Shown one piece after another: positions 36,527-45,457 of a stretch of 64,000 nt of DNA. Numbering within the stretch: the first letter of the stretch is position 1; each line of letters starts with the position of its first letter. Source of the stretch: JAAYCI01 sp964369525 (GTDB lineage: Bacteria > Bacillota > Clostridia > Oscillospirales > Ruminococcaceae); NCBI GenBank assembly GCA_964369525.1, contig CAYJEW010000003.1, forward strand, positions 1 to 64,000, given 5' to 3'. The notes under the pieces are model-generated. The model worked only from the letters and a program-made list of their open reading frames with translations, was not told the origin of the DNA and ran no database searches. A program made the translations under genes and the position numbers.

Positions 36527-36614
36527 AATATCTATTTAGAAAAATTTTAAAATAGATATTACCTTTTTGTAGCGCAGGTGGTATAATCTATTTAGAAAAC
36601 TATCAAAATAGATT
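36527..36614 (+). promoter_or_regulatory. Promoter with twin palindromic operators for the SdpR-like repressor
   Basis: TTACCT (36559-36564) and TATAAT (36582-36587) are spaced by 17 bases. Two inverted repeats with the same layout flank it: AATATCTATTT-N12-AAATAGATATT (36527-36560), touching the -35 element, and AATCTATTT-N12-AAATAGATT (36585-36614), starting in the -10 element. Shared core: ATCTATTT-N12-AAATAGAT. The downstream ArsR-type gene is the obvious binder, suggesting autoregulation. Confidence 0.75.
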
Positions 36615-36635
36615 GCGGAAAGGGAGAAGATAATA

Positions 36636-36905
36636 TTGCCGGACACATTTAAGGCTTTATCAGACCCGGTTAGGCGAGAGATATTGCTTATGTTAAGGAA
36701 AGGAAAAATGTCTGCCGGAGATATTGGCAACGCTTTTGATATGACGGGTGCAACTATATCATATCATTTATCTCAATTAAAAAAGGCCGGCTTGATTTTT
36801 GAAACCAAATATAAAAATTATGTTTTTTATGAGCTGAATACTTCAGTATTTGAAGAAATTATGCTTTGGTTTTCACAATTCGGAGGTAATAAAGATGAAA
36901 AATAA
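36636..36905 (+). CDS. ArsR family transcriptional regulator (SdpR-like autorepressor)
   Basis: 89 residues, a bare winged helix: LSDPVRREILLMLRKGKMSAGDIGNAFDMTGATISYHLSQLKKAGLI is the classic ArsR core, and no metal-binding cysteines are seen. Pairing with an SdpI family membrane protein matches the sdpRI operon of Bacillus. TTG start at 36636, after GGGAG. Overlaps the sdpI-like gene. The pair is noticeably AT-richer than its surroundings, hinting at acquisition. Confidence 0.88.
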   Translation: MPDTFKALSDPVRREILLMLRKGKMSAGDIGNAFDMTGATISYHLSQLKKAGLIFETKYKNYVFYELNTSVFEEIMLWFSQFGGNKDEK

Positions 36906-37530
36906 AACAACGCTACTCACAACAACAATATGTTTTTTGCCTATTTTATTAGGCACATTAGTTTATGACAGCCTCCCCAACACCATCGCGGTGCACTTTA
37001 ACTCTAGTGGTGTGGGAGACGGATTTATGCCCAAATCAATAGCAGTATTTGGCCTTCCGGTTTTGTTTGCCGGGCTTAATTTGTACTCACATTTCAGAAT
37101 GTATTCAGACCCAAAAAAGTCAAATGTTTCATCAATGTTAAGAAATATATTGCAGTGGATTGTTCCAGTAACAGCTATAATAGTAATGCCTATTACTCTA
37201 TTTTTGGCAATGGGCGCGGCGCTTCCCATTGTTTTGATAATACAATCTATGGTTGGTGTATTGGTGATAGCGGTTGGTAATTACCTGCCAAAATGTAAGA
37301 AGAACTATACCGTAGGAATTAAGTTACCTTGGACACTTAACAACGACGATAACTGGTTTAAGACACATAGATTTGCAGGGTTTTTATGGACATTAGGCGG
37401 ATTTGTATTATTGCTTAACGCTATATTTGACATATCTGAATATGTTGTAATATCCACTGCTGTGTTGCTAATTATAGTGCCATTTATATACTCTTACACG
37501 CTTTCGTTAAAATATAATAGTAATGGCTAG
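36895..37530 (+). CDS. SdpI family membrane protein (immunity-like)
   Basis: 211 residues with about six hydrophobic segments. HFNSSGVGDGFMPKSIAVFGLP is the DUF1648 segment, and GNYLPKCKKNYTVGIKLPWTLNNDDNWFKTHRFAGFLW is the conserved SdpI C-terminal core. In Bacillus SdpI gives immunity to the SDP toxin and sequesters SdpR; no toxin gene is here. ATG at 36895 follows GGAGG inside the regulator gene; the frame could extend upstream but has no ribosome binding site there. Confidence 0.88.
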   Translation: MKNKTTLLTTTICFLPILLGTLVYDSLPNTIAVHFNSSGVGDGFMPKSIAVFGLPVLFAGLNLYSHFRMYSDPKKSNVSSMLRNILQWIVPVTAIIVMPITLFLAMGAALPIVLIIQSMVGVLVIAVGNYLPKCKKNYTVGIKLPWTLNNDDNWFKTHRFAGFLWTLGGFVLLLNAIFDISEYVVISTAVLLIIVPFIYSYTLSLKYNSNG

Positions 37531-37585
37531 GTTAAGCGTTAGGCAATAGTAGCAGCAAACAAAATAAAATAAGAATAATATACAA

Positions 37586-37624
37586 AAAGAAGCTGTTGCT
37601 CATAGCGACAGCTTCTTTCTTTAT
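37586..37624 (+). terminator. Terminator of the sdpR/sdpI-like operon
   Basis: AAAGAAGCTGT pairs with ACAGCTTCTTT around an 11-base loop, followed by CTTTATTTATTT. Confidence 0.75.
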
Positions 37625-37701
37625 TTATTTGTTCTTAATTTCGGCACCTAATTCCAGCCAATATATTTATATTTATTCTATACTTCTATACAAATTTTGT
37701 A

Positions 37702-38766
37702 CTACACCCGCACTATCCAATGCTTTTGGTCCGGTATGCGGCCCCACTGAATGCCGGTGAGGGTATTATACAGGCGGGAGGTAAGGCTGCCTATCTCGCC
37801 GCCGTTTATGTTTAGCACCTCTTGTTTGTAGCGTAACTCGCCCACGGGGCTTATTACGGCGGCTGTACCTGTACCAAACACCTCTTGTAGGCTGCCGTTT
37901 TTTGTGGCTTTAATCATATCTTCTATTGCAATTTTTTCTTCCTTTACGGTATAGCCCCAGTCTTGCATAAGCTCTATACAGCTTGCACGGGTTATGCCGG
38001 GTAGCACCGTGCCGTCGGTGAGCGGCGCTGTGTACACCACGTTGTCTACCACAAAAAAGCAGTTCATACTGCCTACCTCTTCTATGTAGCGCCGCTCGGT
38101 GCTGTCTAGCCAAAGCACCTGGCTGTAGCCAAGCTCGTGCGCCTTTTGCTGGCCGTAAAGGCTAGCCGCATAGTTGCCGCCACATTTCACAGCGCCCATA
38201 CCGCCGGGGGCGGCTCGGGTGAAGGTATCTTCTACATATATTTTTACAGGGTTTAGCCCCTCGGCATAGTACGCACCCGAGGGCGAGCAGATGATGAAAA
38301 ACATATAGTGCGCACTTGGCTTTACGCCCAGCTGCGGCTCTATTGCAATGGTGCATGGGCGAATGTACAGGCTGGTACCGTCGGCTGAGGGTACCCAGGC
38401 GCGCTCTACATCCACCAGCTTTTTTACCGCCTCTACAAACATCTCTTCATCTATTCTGGGAATACACATACGCTCGTGTGTACGCGCCATGCGCTCGGCG
38501 TTGCGCTGCGGCCGAAACAGCTGCACGCTGCCGTCTGCGGTGCGATAGGCTTTCATGCCCTCAAAGCACTCCTGCGCATAATGTAGCACCATGGCGGCAG
38601 GGTCTATCGAAAAAGGAGCATACGGCACTATCTGCGGGCTGTGCCAGCCCTTGCCCTCATCGTATGGCATAATAAACATATGGTCTGTATAAATGCTACC
38701 AAAGCCAAGATTGTTTTCGTCTGGCTTTTGTTTTGGAGTGTTTGTTTTTGTTATGTTTATCTGCAT
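37702..38766 (-). CDS. ilvE: Branched-chain amino acid aminotransferase
   Basis: PLP enzyme making Val, Leu and Ile from their keto acids. The PLP lysine is in GGMGAVKCGGNYAASL (about residue 198), with ECFEGMKAYR and the cofactor-binding EVGSMNCFFV, of the larger type II BCAT form. 354 residues. The frame opens 47 codons further upstream, but the ATG at 38766 has AAGGGGG and starts near the conserved domain. Single gene. Confidence 0.94.
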   Translation of the reverse strand: MQINITKTNTPKQKPDENNLGFGSIYTDHMFIMPYDEGKGWHSPQIVPYAPFSIDPAAMVLHYAQECFEGMKAYRTADGSVQLFRPQRNAERMARTHERMCIPRIDEEMFVEAVKKLVDVERAWVPSADGTSLYIRPCTIAIEPQLGVKPSAHYMFFIICSPSGAYYAEGLNPVKIYVEDTFTRAAPGGMGAVKCGGNYAASLYGQQKAHELGYSQVLWLDSTERRYIEEVGSMNCFFVVDNVVYTAPLTDGTVLPGITRASCIELMQDWGYTVKEEKIAIEDMIKATKNGSLQEVFGTGTAAVISPVGELRYKQEVLNINGGEIGSLTSRLYNTLTGIQWGRIPDQKHWIVRV

Positions 38767-38999
38767 AGCTGTGCCCCCTTGTGTTTTAGTACGGCTGGGC
38801 GCCGATACTATCTCTATTTTAATTCGCTGTGCGCCGATTGGCAAGCGAATAGCAATTTTTTTGTGGTTTGTTTCGCATTTTATTGCGCCTTGAATGCACA
38901 AGAGCACTTAAAAGGGTATTTTATTGTATTTTTTACTGATTTTATTCAATTTATTTTTTTGCTACTATACGTACTATTTTATTTTTTTAAATAGTTTGT

Positions 39000-39028
39000 T
39001 TGACCTTAACCGTCCAACTTGTTACAAT
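39000..39028 (+). promoter_or_regulatory. Predicted promoter of the HAD phosphatase gene
   Basis: TTGACC (39000-39005) and TACAAT (39023-39028) are spaced by 17 bases, 34 bases before the ATG at 39063. The 170 bases upstream are T-rich with runs phased at about 11 bases. Confidence 0.65.
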
Positions 39029-39062
39029 AAATAGCGGCATGTATTCCGCTTTGGAGGCAACC

Positions 39063-39719
39063 ATGATTAAAGGGATTTTGTTTGATATGGACGGCACACT
39101 GCTGGACACAGAGCGGGTGGCCGTGCAAGCCGAGGTAGAGGCGGCGGCGCAGATGGGCTTTGAGCTAAGCCGAGAGTTTGCAATTTCGCTGTGTGGTGGC
39201 AACCGCGCCCAGATAGTAAATACGTTGCAGCAGCATTTTGGCGAAGGGTTTGACACCACCGCATTTCTTGAGCTATCGCGAGCTAAAATGCACGAGGTAT
39301 ACGCAAATGAGGGCATGCGCACACTGCCCGGCGTAAAAGAGCTGTTATGTATGTTGCAGCAGCAGGGCATACCCTGTGCGGTGGCGTCGTCTTCGCATAT
39401 AGACACAATAAACCATCACCTTAAAGCCTGCGGTATAGATGAATATTTTAGCGCAAAAATAGGCGGCAACATGATTGCCGCAAGCAAGCCTGCGCCCGAT
39501 ATTTTTTTGGCGGCGGCAGAGGCGCTGGACCTTGCTGCGCAGCGATGCGCCGCTTTTGAAGACAGCTACAACGGCGTGCGCAGCGCCCACGCAGCAGGCT
39601 GCTTTACTATAATGGTGCCAGACCTTTTGCAGCCAACCCCTGAAATAAAACAGCTTTGCAGCGCTGTTTTACCTAGCCTTTTAGAAGCGCCTGCGCTTTT
39701 GCAGCCGCTGATTGGGTAA
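39063..39719 (+). CDS. HAD family hydrolase (beta-phosphoglucomutase-like)
   Basis: 218 residues with HAD motifs: GILFDMDGTLLDTE (I), VASSSH (II), SKPAPDIFLAAAEAL (III) and FEDSYNGVRSAHAAG (IV), plus a four-helix cap typical of the phosphoglucomutase/DOG phosphatase branch. Substrate unknown. The frame starts at 39000, but GGAGG precedes the ATG at 39063. The YitT gene follows after 46 bases. Confidence 0.9.
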   Translation: MIKGILFDMDGTLLDTERVAVQAEVEAAAQMGFELSREFAISLCGGNRAQIVNTLQQHFGEGFDTTAFLELSRAKMHEVYANEGMRTLPGVKELLCMLQQQGIPCAVASSSHIDTINHHLKACGIDEYFSAKIGGNMIAASKPAPDIFLAAAEALDLAAQRCAAFEDSYNGVRSAHAAGCFTIMVPDLLQPTPEIKQLCSAVLPSLLEAPALLQPLIG

Positions 39720-39765
39720 TTTAAAAGATATTTTATTTGATTTTTTTACTATTTTTTAGCAGGAG

Positions 39766-40680
39766 GTGGCTGCAATTAAAAAGTTTATAACGCGCCGCTA
39801 TTTGGTGGATACGCTGTACTACACAGTAGGCTCTATTTTTTGCTCGCTGGCGCTTTACACATTTGCGCTTAACGCAAACTTTGCGCCGGGCGGGGTATCG
39901 GGTATTTCTATTATAATAAACCATTTCACCGGCTGGCCCATAGGCACGCTTGCGCTGGTGCTTAACATTCCGCTTGTTATTGTTTGCTATGCATTTATAG
40001 GCCACCGCTTTTTGCTTAAAAGCCTATGGACAATGATTATATTTACATTTTTTACCGATGTTGTATTTCCCATGTTTCCCACATACAGCGGCAACTCACT
40101 GCTTGCGGCCATATTTTTTGGCCTCAGCATGGGTGCAGGCCTTACGCTTATATATATGCGCGGCTCCTCTACCGGTGGAACCGACTTTATTACCATGACC
40201 ATTAAAAAGTTGCGGCCGCATTTTTCTATGGGGCAGGTTGTGTTGGCGGTGGATTTGGTTGTAATACTGGCCGGCGGCATTGCGTTTAGAAATGTGGACT
40301 CGGTGCTTTACGGCGTAGTGGCAAGCTTTACCTGCACCATTACCATAGACCGCCTGCTTTACGGTGTTGGCAGTAGCAAGCTGGCTATTATTATTACAAA
40401 CCACGGCCGAGAGATTGCCGATGCTATAAGCGCCGAGATATACAGGGGGGCAACGCTTGTGCCTGCCGTTGGCTCGTACACCGGCCAGCAGCGCGATATG
40501 CTACTGTGCGTGTGCTCTAAAAGCCAGATATACCGTGTGCGTGCTATTGCTAAGGCTATTGACCAAAACTCGATGATTATTATTACCGATGCCAGCGAGG
40601 TTATTGGCGAGGGCTTTAGGCCAACCCCCATTCCCGGAAACGAGATACCCACCATCCGCACCGGCAAAGACAAGCAGTAA
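39766..40680 (+). CDS. YitT family membrane protein
   Basis: About 300 residues. Five or six transmembrane helices (DUF161 part, with FAPGGVSGISIIINH and GSSTGGTDFITM) followed by a soluble DUF2179 domain (IITNHGREIADAI, CVCSKSQIYRVRAIAKAIDQNSMIIITDASEV). Function unknown. The start is uncertain: the GTG at 39766 lies inside the ribosome binding site AGGAGG, and the only well-spaced candidate is a rare ATT at 39775. Confidence 0.88.
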   Translation: MAAIKKFITRRYLVDTLYYTVGSIFCSLALYTFALNANFAPGGVSGISIIINHFTGWPIGTLALVLNIPLVIVCYAFIGHRFLLKSLWTMIIFTFFTDVVFPMFPTYSGNSLLAAIFFGLSMGAGLTLIYMRGSSTGGTDFITMTIKKLRPHFSMGQVVLAVDLVVILAGGIAFRNVDSVLYGVVASFTCTITIDRLLYGVGSSKLAIIITNHGREIADAISAEIYRGATLVPAVGSYTGQQRDMLLCVCSKSQIYRVRAIAKAIDQNSMIIITDASEVIGEGFRPTPIPGNEIPTIRTGKDKQ

Positions 40681-40747
40681 CCGCTTTGTGTTAGGTAATG
40701 CTACTGCACATATCAAAACACTACTAGCAAAGCGAAATATAAAGCAT

Positions 40748-40780
40748 AAAAAGCCGCTCTCAATATGAGAGCGGCTTTTT
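40748..40780. terminator. Bidirectional terminator between YitT gene and nifJ
   Basis: AAAAAGCCGCTCTCA and its complement form a 15-bp stem with a 3-base loop; T-runs on both strands serve the convergent genes. Confidence 0.88.
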
Positions 40781-40815
40781 GGTGTGAATTATTATGCAAG
40801 CCGTGGTTATGGGGT

Positions 40816-43800
40816 TTACTGCTCGGCCGATTTTGGTGCGTGTAGCTCTGCAAAGCGCAAGAGGTATTCGTAGCGGTCTTGGCTTTCGCGCTCGGCTTTT
40901 TGGAACAGCTCGTCGGCGCGGTCGGGGAAGCTACGCTCTAGGCTGCTGTATCGGGTTTGGCTTTCGATAAACTCGCGGTAGCTGGCTGTTGGCGCTTTGC
41001 TATCCATTACAAATGGGTTTTCGCCTGCGGCCTGCTTGCGTGGGTCGAAGCGGAAGTTGAACCAATAACCTGCGGCCACAGCGCGTTTCATCTCGCTTTG
41101 GCAGTTTATCATGCCGCCTTTAATGCCGTGTAGCTCACATGGGGCATAGCCGATTATGAGCGAAGGGCCTTTATAGCTTTCGGCTTCGGCAATGGCTTTA
41201 ATGGTTTGGTTTTGGTCTGCACCCATGGCAATTTGTGCCACATATACATAGCCGTAGGCCATGGCCATCTCGGCAAGGCTCTTTTTACCAATTGTTTTAC
41301 CTGCCGCGGCAAACTGCGCTACCTGGCCAATCTGGCTGGCCTTGCTGGCCTGACCACCTGTGTTGGAGTAAACCTCGGTGTCAAACACAAACACGTTCAC
41401 ATCTTCGCCGCTGGCCAAAACATGGTCTAGGCCGCCGTAGCCGATGTCGTACGCCCAGCCGTCGCCGCCGAATATCCAAACGCTCTTTTTGTTTAGGTAT
41501 TCTTTGCTTGCCAACACCTCTAAAGTCCATTTACAGCTCTTGCAGGTGCAGTATTTTTCGCCTGCAGCTTTTAGGTTTTTAAAGCGCTCTACCCCAAGCT
41601 TGCGGGTTTCTTCGTCAAAGCGCTCCAGCGCGGCGTCGCTTTCAAGGTAGGGCAGGGTTTCTTCCACTATTGCGGGGCCATTATCCAGCTCGGCAATATA
41701 TGCCTCGGTGGCGGGGCCGTTGGCCTTGCCGTCGTCGTAGGTGTCTAGCCATTGCTGGGCGGCCTGCTTTAAGCTTGGCAGGGTGAGTTTGTGGCCAATA
41801 ATATTTTGGGTTAGGCGTTTTAGCCGCTCGCGAATAGCTTTTTGGCCAAGGTACATGCCGTAGCCATTTTCTGCGTTGTCTTCAAACAGGCTGTTTGCCC
41901 ATGCGGGGCCTTGGCCTTTTTTATTTACGGTGTAAGGGCTTGTGGCAACAGGGCCGCCCCAGATGGACGAACAGCCTGTGGCGTTTGAGATATACATTCT
42001 ATCGCCAAACAACTGGGTAACAAGGCGGGCATAGGCGGTTTCGGCACAGCCTGCGCAGCTACCCGAGAACTCCAGCAGCGGCTGGTTAAACTGGCTACCT
42101 TTTACGCTGGTTTCGGCCATCATGCCGTCTTTTTTGCCAACGTTTTCTACGCACCAGTTAAACACGTCTTGCTCGGCACACTGGCTTAGCTGGCTTTTCA
42201 TCTCCAGCGCCTTGCCGGGGGCGGGGCACACCTGAACGCAAACGCCACAGCCCATGCAGTCCAGCGGGCTTACCACCTGCGCAAACTGGTATTTGTCCAT
42301 ATCCTTGCCCTTCATGGTGGCGGTGCGGATAATGGGAGGGGCGGCTTTAAGGTCGGCCTCGTCCAGCACAAACGGGCGGATGGTAGCATGGGGGCACACA
42401 TATGCGCATTGGTTGCACTGAATGCATTTGTCTGCTTGCCACTCGGGCACGTCTACCGCAACGCCGCGTTTTTCGTAGGCGGAAGCGCCTTGGTTAAATG
42501 TGCCGTCGGCATGCTCTACAAAAGCAGATACCGGAATAGAGTCACCGTCGTTAAGGTTTATTGGTTGTTGGATATTTTTTACCATATCAACAAGCTTTTT
42601 ATCGCCCTCAAGCGGCAGCGCCTCGGGGTCTTTTTCGGGGGTTTTCCAGCTTGCAGGCACATCTACCTGCACAAGCGCGTCTATGCCTGCGTCTATAGCT
42701 TTATAGTTTGCCTGCACAATCTCGTCGCCTTTGGACTGGTAGCTTTTGTAGGCGGCGTCTTTCATGTATTGCAGTGCGTCTGCCTCGGGTATTACCCCTG
42801 CAAGCTTAAAGAAGGCGCTTTGCAGTATGGTGTTTGTGCGCTTGCCCATGCCAATCTCGCGGGCTTTGTCTATTGCATTCACAACATACAGCTGAATGTT
42901 GTTGTCTGCAATATACTGCTTGGCCGAAGCGTCTAGCTGGTAGGTTAGCTCTTCTATATCCCACTGGGTGTTTACCAAAAACTTGCCGCCCGGCTTTACG
43001 TCTTGTACCATCTTAAAGCCTTTTGTTATGTAGCTGGGGTTGTGGCAGGCCACAAAGTCGGCTTTTTTAACGTAGTATGGCGCTTTGATTGGCTTATCGC
43101 CAAAGCGCAGGTGGCTTACCGTAACGCCGCCGGTCTTTTTAGAGTCGTACTGAAAATAGGCCTGCACATACTTGTCGGTATGGTCACCTATAATTTTTAT
43201 GCTGTTTTTGTTGGCGCCCACTGTAGCGTCGCCGCCAAGGCCCCAGAACTTGCAGCTTATTGTGCCTTTGGGGGTGGTGTCGGCGCAGTCGGAGTATTCG
43301 TGCAGTGAAAGGTTGGTAACATCGTCTACAATGCCAACGGTAAAGCCGTTTTTGGGCTGTGCGGCCTCTAGGTTTTCGTAGATGGCAAACACGCTGGCCG
43401 GCGGCACGTCTTTGCTGGCAAGACCGTAGCGGCCGCCAACAATGGTGGCGTTTGTTTTGCCTGCAAGCGCGGTTAAAACGTCCATATACAGTGGCTCGCC
43501 CAGAGCGCCCGGCTCTTTTGTGCGGTCCATTACCGCTACGGTTTTGGCGGTTTTGGGCAGGGCTTTTGCCAGGTGCTCGGCGCTAAACGGGCGATATAGC
43601 CTAACCTTTATAAGGCCAACCTTTTCGCCCATAGCTGTAAGATAGTCTATAACCTCTTCGGCTACGTCGCAGAAAGAACCCATGGCAATAATTACCCGCT
43701 CTGCGTCGGGCGCACCGTAGTAGTTGAACAGGTCATAGTCTGTGCCAAGTTTTTGGTTTACCTTGGCCATATACTCTTCCACAATGGCGGGCAGGGCGGT

Positions 43801-44508
43801 GTAGTACCCGTTGGATGCCTCGCGGTTTTGGAAGAAGATGTCGCCATTTTGGTGGCTACCACGCATGGTGGGGTGTTGTGGGTTTAGCGCACGTGCGCGA
43901 AAATCTGCCACGGAGGCTGTGTCTATCATCTCGCCCAGCTCGTCAAAGTCCCACACCTCTATTTTTTGCAATTCATGGCTGGTGCGGAAGCCGTCGAAAA
44001 AGTTTACAAAAGGAACCCTGCTTTTAATAGACGCAAGATGCGCTACGGGGGTAAGGTCCATTACCTCTTGAGGGTTAGACTCTGCCAGCATGGCATAGCC
44101 TGTTTGGCGGCATGCGTATATATCGCTATGGTCGCCAAAAATAGAGAGCGCATGGCTGGCCACCGTACGCGCGCTTACGTTTATAACCGATGGCAAAAGC
44201 TCGCCTGCTATTTTGTACATGTTGGGAATCATAAGCAACAGACCCTGGCTAGCTGTGTAGGTGGTGGTTAGTGCGCCTGCGTTTAGGCTGCCGTGCACAG
44301 CACCTGCCGCACCACCCTCGCTTTGCATCTCAATAACACTCACATTATCACCAAAAATGTTTTTGAGACCGCCGGCGCTCCAGCTATCGGTAATTTCGGC
44401 CATGGGGGAAGACGGCGTAATGGGGTAAATAGCCGCTACCTCGGTAAAAGCGTAACTGGCATGGGCCGCCGCGGTGTTTCCGTCCATTGTTTGTTTTTCT
44501 CTTGCCAT
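40816..44508 (-). CDS. nifJ: Pyruvate:ferredoxin (flavodoxin) oxidoreductase
   Basis: Oxidises pyruvate to acetyl-CoA and CO2, reducing ferredoxin; the central enzyme of anaerobic fermentation. One chain of 1230 residues: N-terminal domain (ITPSSPMAEITD), middle domain, a 2[4Fe-4S] insert (CIQCNQCAYVCP and CMGCGVCVQVCP), and the TPP domain (GCAETAY; GDGWAYDIGYGG). Additional cluster cysteines occur in TCKSCKW. ATG follows GGAGG. Well conserved; single gene. Confidence 0.96.
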   Translation of the reverse strand: MAREKQTMDGNTAAAHASYAFTEVAAIYPITPSSPMAEITDSWSAGGLKNIFGDNVSVIEMQSEGGAAGAVHGSLNAGALTTTYTASQGLLLMIPNMYKIAGELLPSVINVSARTVASHALSIFGDHSDIYACRQTGYAMLAESNPQEVMDLTPVAHLASIKSRVPFVNFFDGFRTSHELQKIEVWDFDELGEMIDTASVADFRARALNPQHPTMRGSHQNGDIFFQNREASNGYYTALPAIVEEYMAKVNQKLGTDYDLFNYYGAPDAERVIIAMGSFCDVAEEVIDYLTAMGEKVGLIKVRLYRPFSAEHLAKALPKTAKTVAVMDRTKEPGALGEPLYMDVLTALAGKTNATIVGGRYGLASKDVPPASVFAIYENLEAAQPKNGFTVGIVDDVTNLSLHEYSDCADTTPKGTISCKFWGLGGDATVGANKNSIKIIGDHTDKYVQAYFQYDSKKTGGVTVSHLRFGDKPIKAPYYVKKADFVACHNPSYITKGFKMVQDVKPGGKFLVNTQWDIEELTYQLDASAKQYIADNNIQLYVVNAIDKAREIGMGKRTNTILQSAFFKLAGVIPEADALQYMKDAAYKSYQSKGDEIVQANYKAIDAGIDALVQVDVPASWKTPEKDPEALPLEGDKKLVDMVKNIQQPINLNDGDSIPVSAFVEHADGTFNQGASAYEKRGVAVDVPEWQADKCIQCNQCAYVCPHATIRPFVLDEADLKAAPPIIRTATMKGKDMDKYQFAQVVSPLDCMGCGVCVQVCPAPGKALEMKSQLSQCAEQDVFNWCVENVGKKDGMMAETSVKGSQFNQPLLEFSGSCAGCAETAYARLVTQLFGDRMYISNATGCSSIWGGPVATSPYTVNKKGQGPAWANSLFEDNAENGYGMYLGQKAIRERLKRLTQNIIGHKLTLPSLKQAAQQWLDTYDDGKANGPATEAYIAELDNGPAIVEETLPYLESDAALERFDEETRKLGVERFKNLKAAGEKYCTCKSCKWTLEVLASKEYLNKKSVWIFGGDGWAYDIGYGGLDHVLASGEDVNVFVFDTEVYSNTGGQASKASQIGQVAQFAAAGKTIGKKSLAEMAMAYGYVYVAQIAMGADQNQTIKAIAEAESYKGPSLIIGYAPCELHGIKGGMINCQSEMKRAVAAGYWFNFRFDPRKQAAGENPFVMDSKAPTASYREFIESQTRYSSLERSFPDRADELFQKAERESQDRYEYLLRFAELHAPKSAEQ

Positions 44509-44709
44509 GTAGATCCCTCCTGTTTGTTTTCGTCTGAGCCGTACGTGATACTTTTTGCATTTTTAAACGAAACTTGTGAAATATATATATTTATAGATTA
44601 TATATAGACGTAATATATTTTATCACTGTACACAACTAAGTGCAAGAACAACGCTAAAAAACGCCATAAATTTACATGATGTTCTAGGATTTTTTTACAG
44701 TTTTTTCGA

Positions 44710-44740
44710 GGGTGGGGGGTGCGGGGAGGGTTTGGGTGGG
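44710..44740 (+). other. G-quadruplex-forming motif
   Basis: The + strand has six G-runs of three or more within 31 bases, separated by one to three bases (GGGTGGGGGGTGCGGGG, then AGGGTTTGGGTGGG), in otherwise T-rich sequence. This matches the G3+N1-7 pattern with room to spare. It lies about 200 bases upstream of nifJ, on the template side for nifJ. Confidence 0.7.
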
Positions 44741-44940
44741 TAGATAATATTGGCTTGGCTAACAACAAAAACAACCTCGCACCTTTTTGTTTGGTGTTTT
44801 TTTGCTTGCGGCAGGTTTATTTTAGTCTTATTTTTTCTTTATTTTTTGTGGTATTTTTTATGCTTTTTTTGCAGCGCAACCGCACCTAAATTTATGCCAC
44901 ATTTTGCCATATGCATTGGTGCATTTTTTTGTTTTTTAGC

Positions 44941-44995
44941 ATGTGCAAAAACAAAAAACAAGCCCTGCTTTTTGTTTATAAAAAGCAGGGCTTGG
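44941..44995 (-). terminator. Terminator of the small - strand gene at 45.2 kb
   Basis: AAGCCCTGCTTTTT and its complement form a 14-bp stem with a 6-base loop. On the - strand it is followed by TTGTTTTTTGTTTTTG, a strong terminator. Confidence 0.8.
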
Positions 44996-45208
44996 CAGAT
45001 AATGTAAAGCTATTTTACATTACAAGTTTCATTAGGGTTTTATTAATTTGCACTACGCATAAACCCGTTTTATCTTTTGGAGCAGGTTTTGCGTAATTTT
45101 ATATTTTTATCGTCTATTCGTGGTTTCAAAATAGGAAAACACGGTATTTTCCTATTTTTTCAGCCATCGCCTCGCCATTTTGCGGCCCATTGCATAAAGT
45201 TTACGCCG

Positions 45209-45457
45209 CTACTTTCGCCTGCTTTCGCCAGCTGTTTTACCANNNNNNNNNNGCTGTAGGCCCTCGGCAAGGCTTTGTTTTTCGGCGTGCTGTGGCTCGC
45301 CTTTTTTGCGGGCAAAGCCGTCTTTGCGCTGCATGCTTTCGCTCTGATAAAGGTAGGTATTAAAATTTGAATGCTCTTGTTTTTTTTGCCCCTTCTCTCG
45401 GCCGGCGTTGCCTTTTTTATTGTGTGTGGCAGGTATTGGGCTTATTGTGTATTTCAT
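45209..45457 (-). CDS. Small basic hypothetical protein, interrupted by a 10-N gap
   Basis: An ORF starting MKYTISPIPATHNKKG after AGAGGTG, rich in Lys, Gln, Glu and Gly, no hydrophobic segments, about 82 residues if the gap is exactly 10 bases. It could be disordered. A strong terminator lies downstream on the same strand, supporting transcription. Function unknown; the C-terminal frame depends on the gap size. Confidence 0.4.
   Translation of the reverse strand: MKYTISPIPATHNKKGNAGREKGQKKQEHSNFNTYLYQSESMQRKDGFARKKGEPQHAEKQSLAEGLQXXXXGKTAGESRRK
45243..45252. other. Assembly gap (10 N)
   Basis: Ten unknown bases within a small hypothetical gene. A short estimated gap, perhaps at a repeat or polymorphic site. 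Confidence 0.99.

Larger units (their letters stand above)
44509..45208. other. Long AT-rich noncoding region upstream of nifJ
   Basis: About 700 bases containing the nifJ promoter (not pinpointed), a G-quadruplex motif (44710-44740), four T-tracts at 10-12-base spacing (44831-44870), the terminator of the next - strand gene (44960-44993), and a small AATGTAAA/TTTTACATT repeat near 45001. No gene is supported. Confidence 0.6.
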
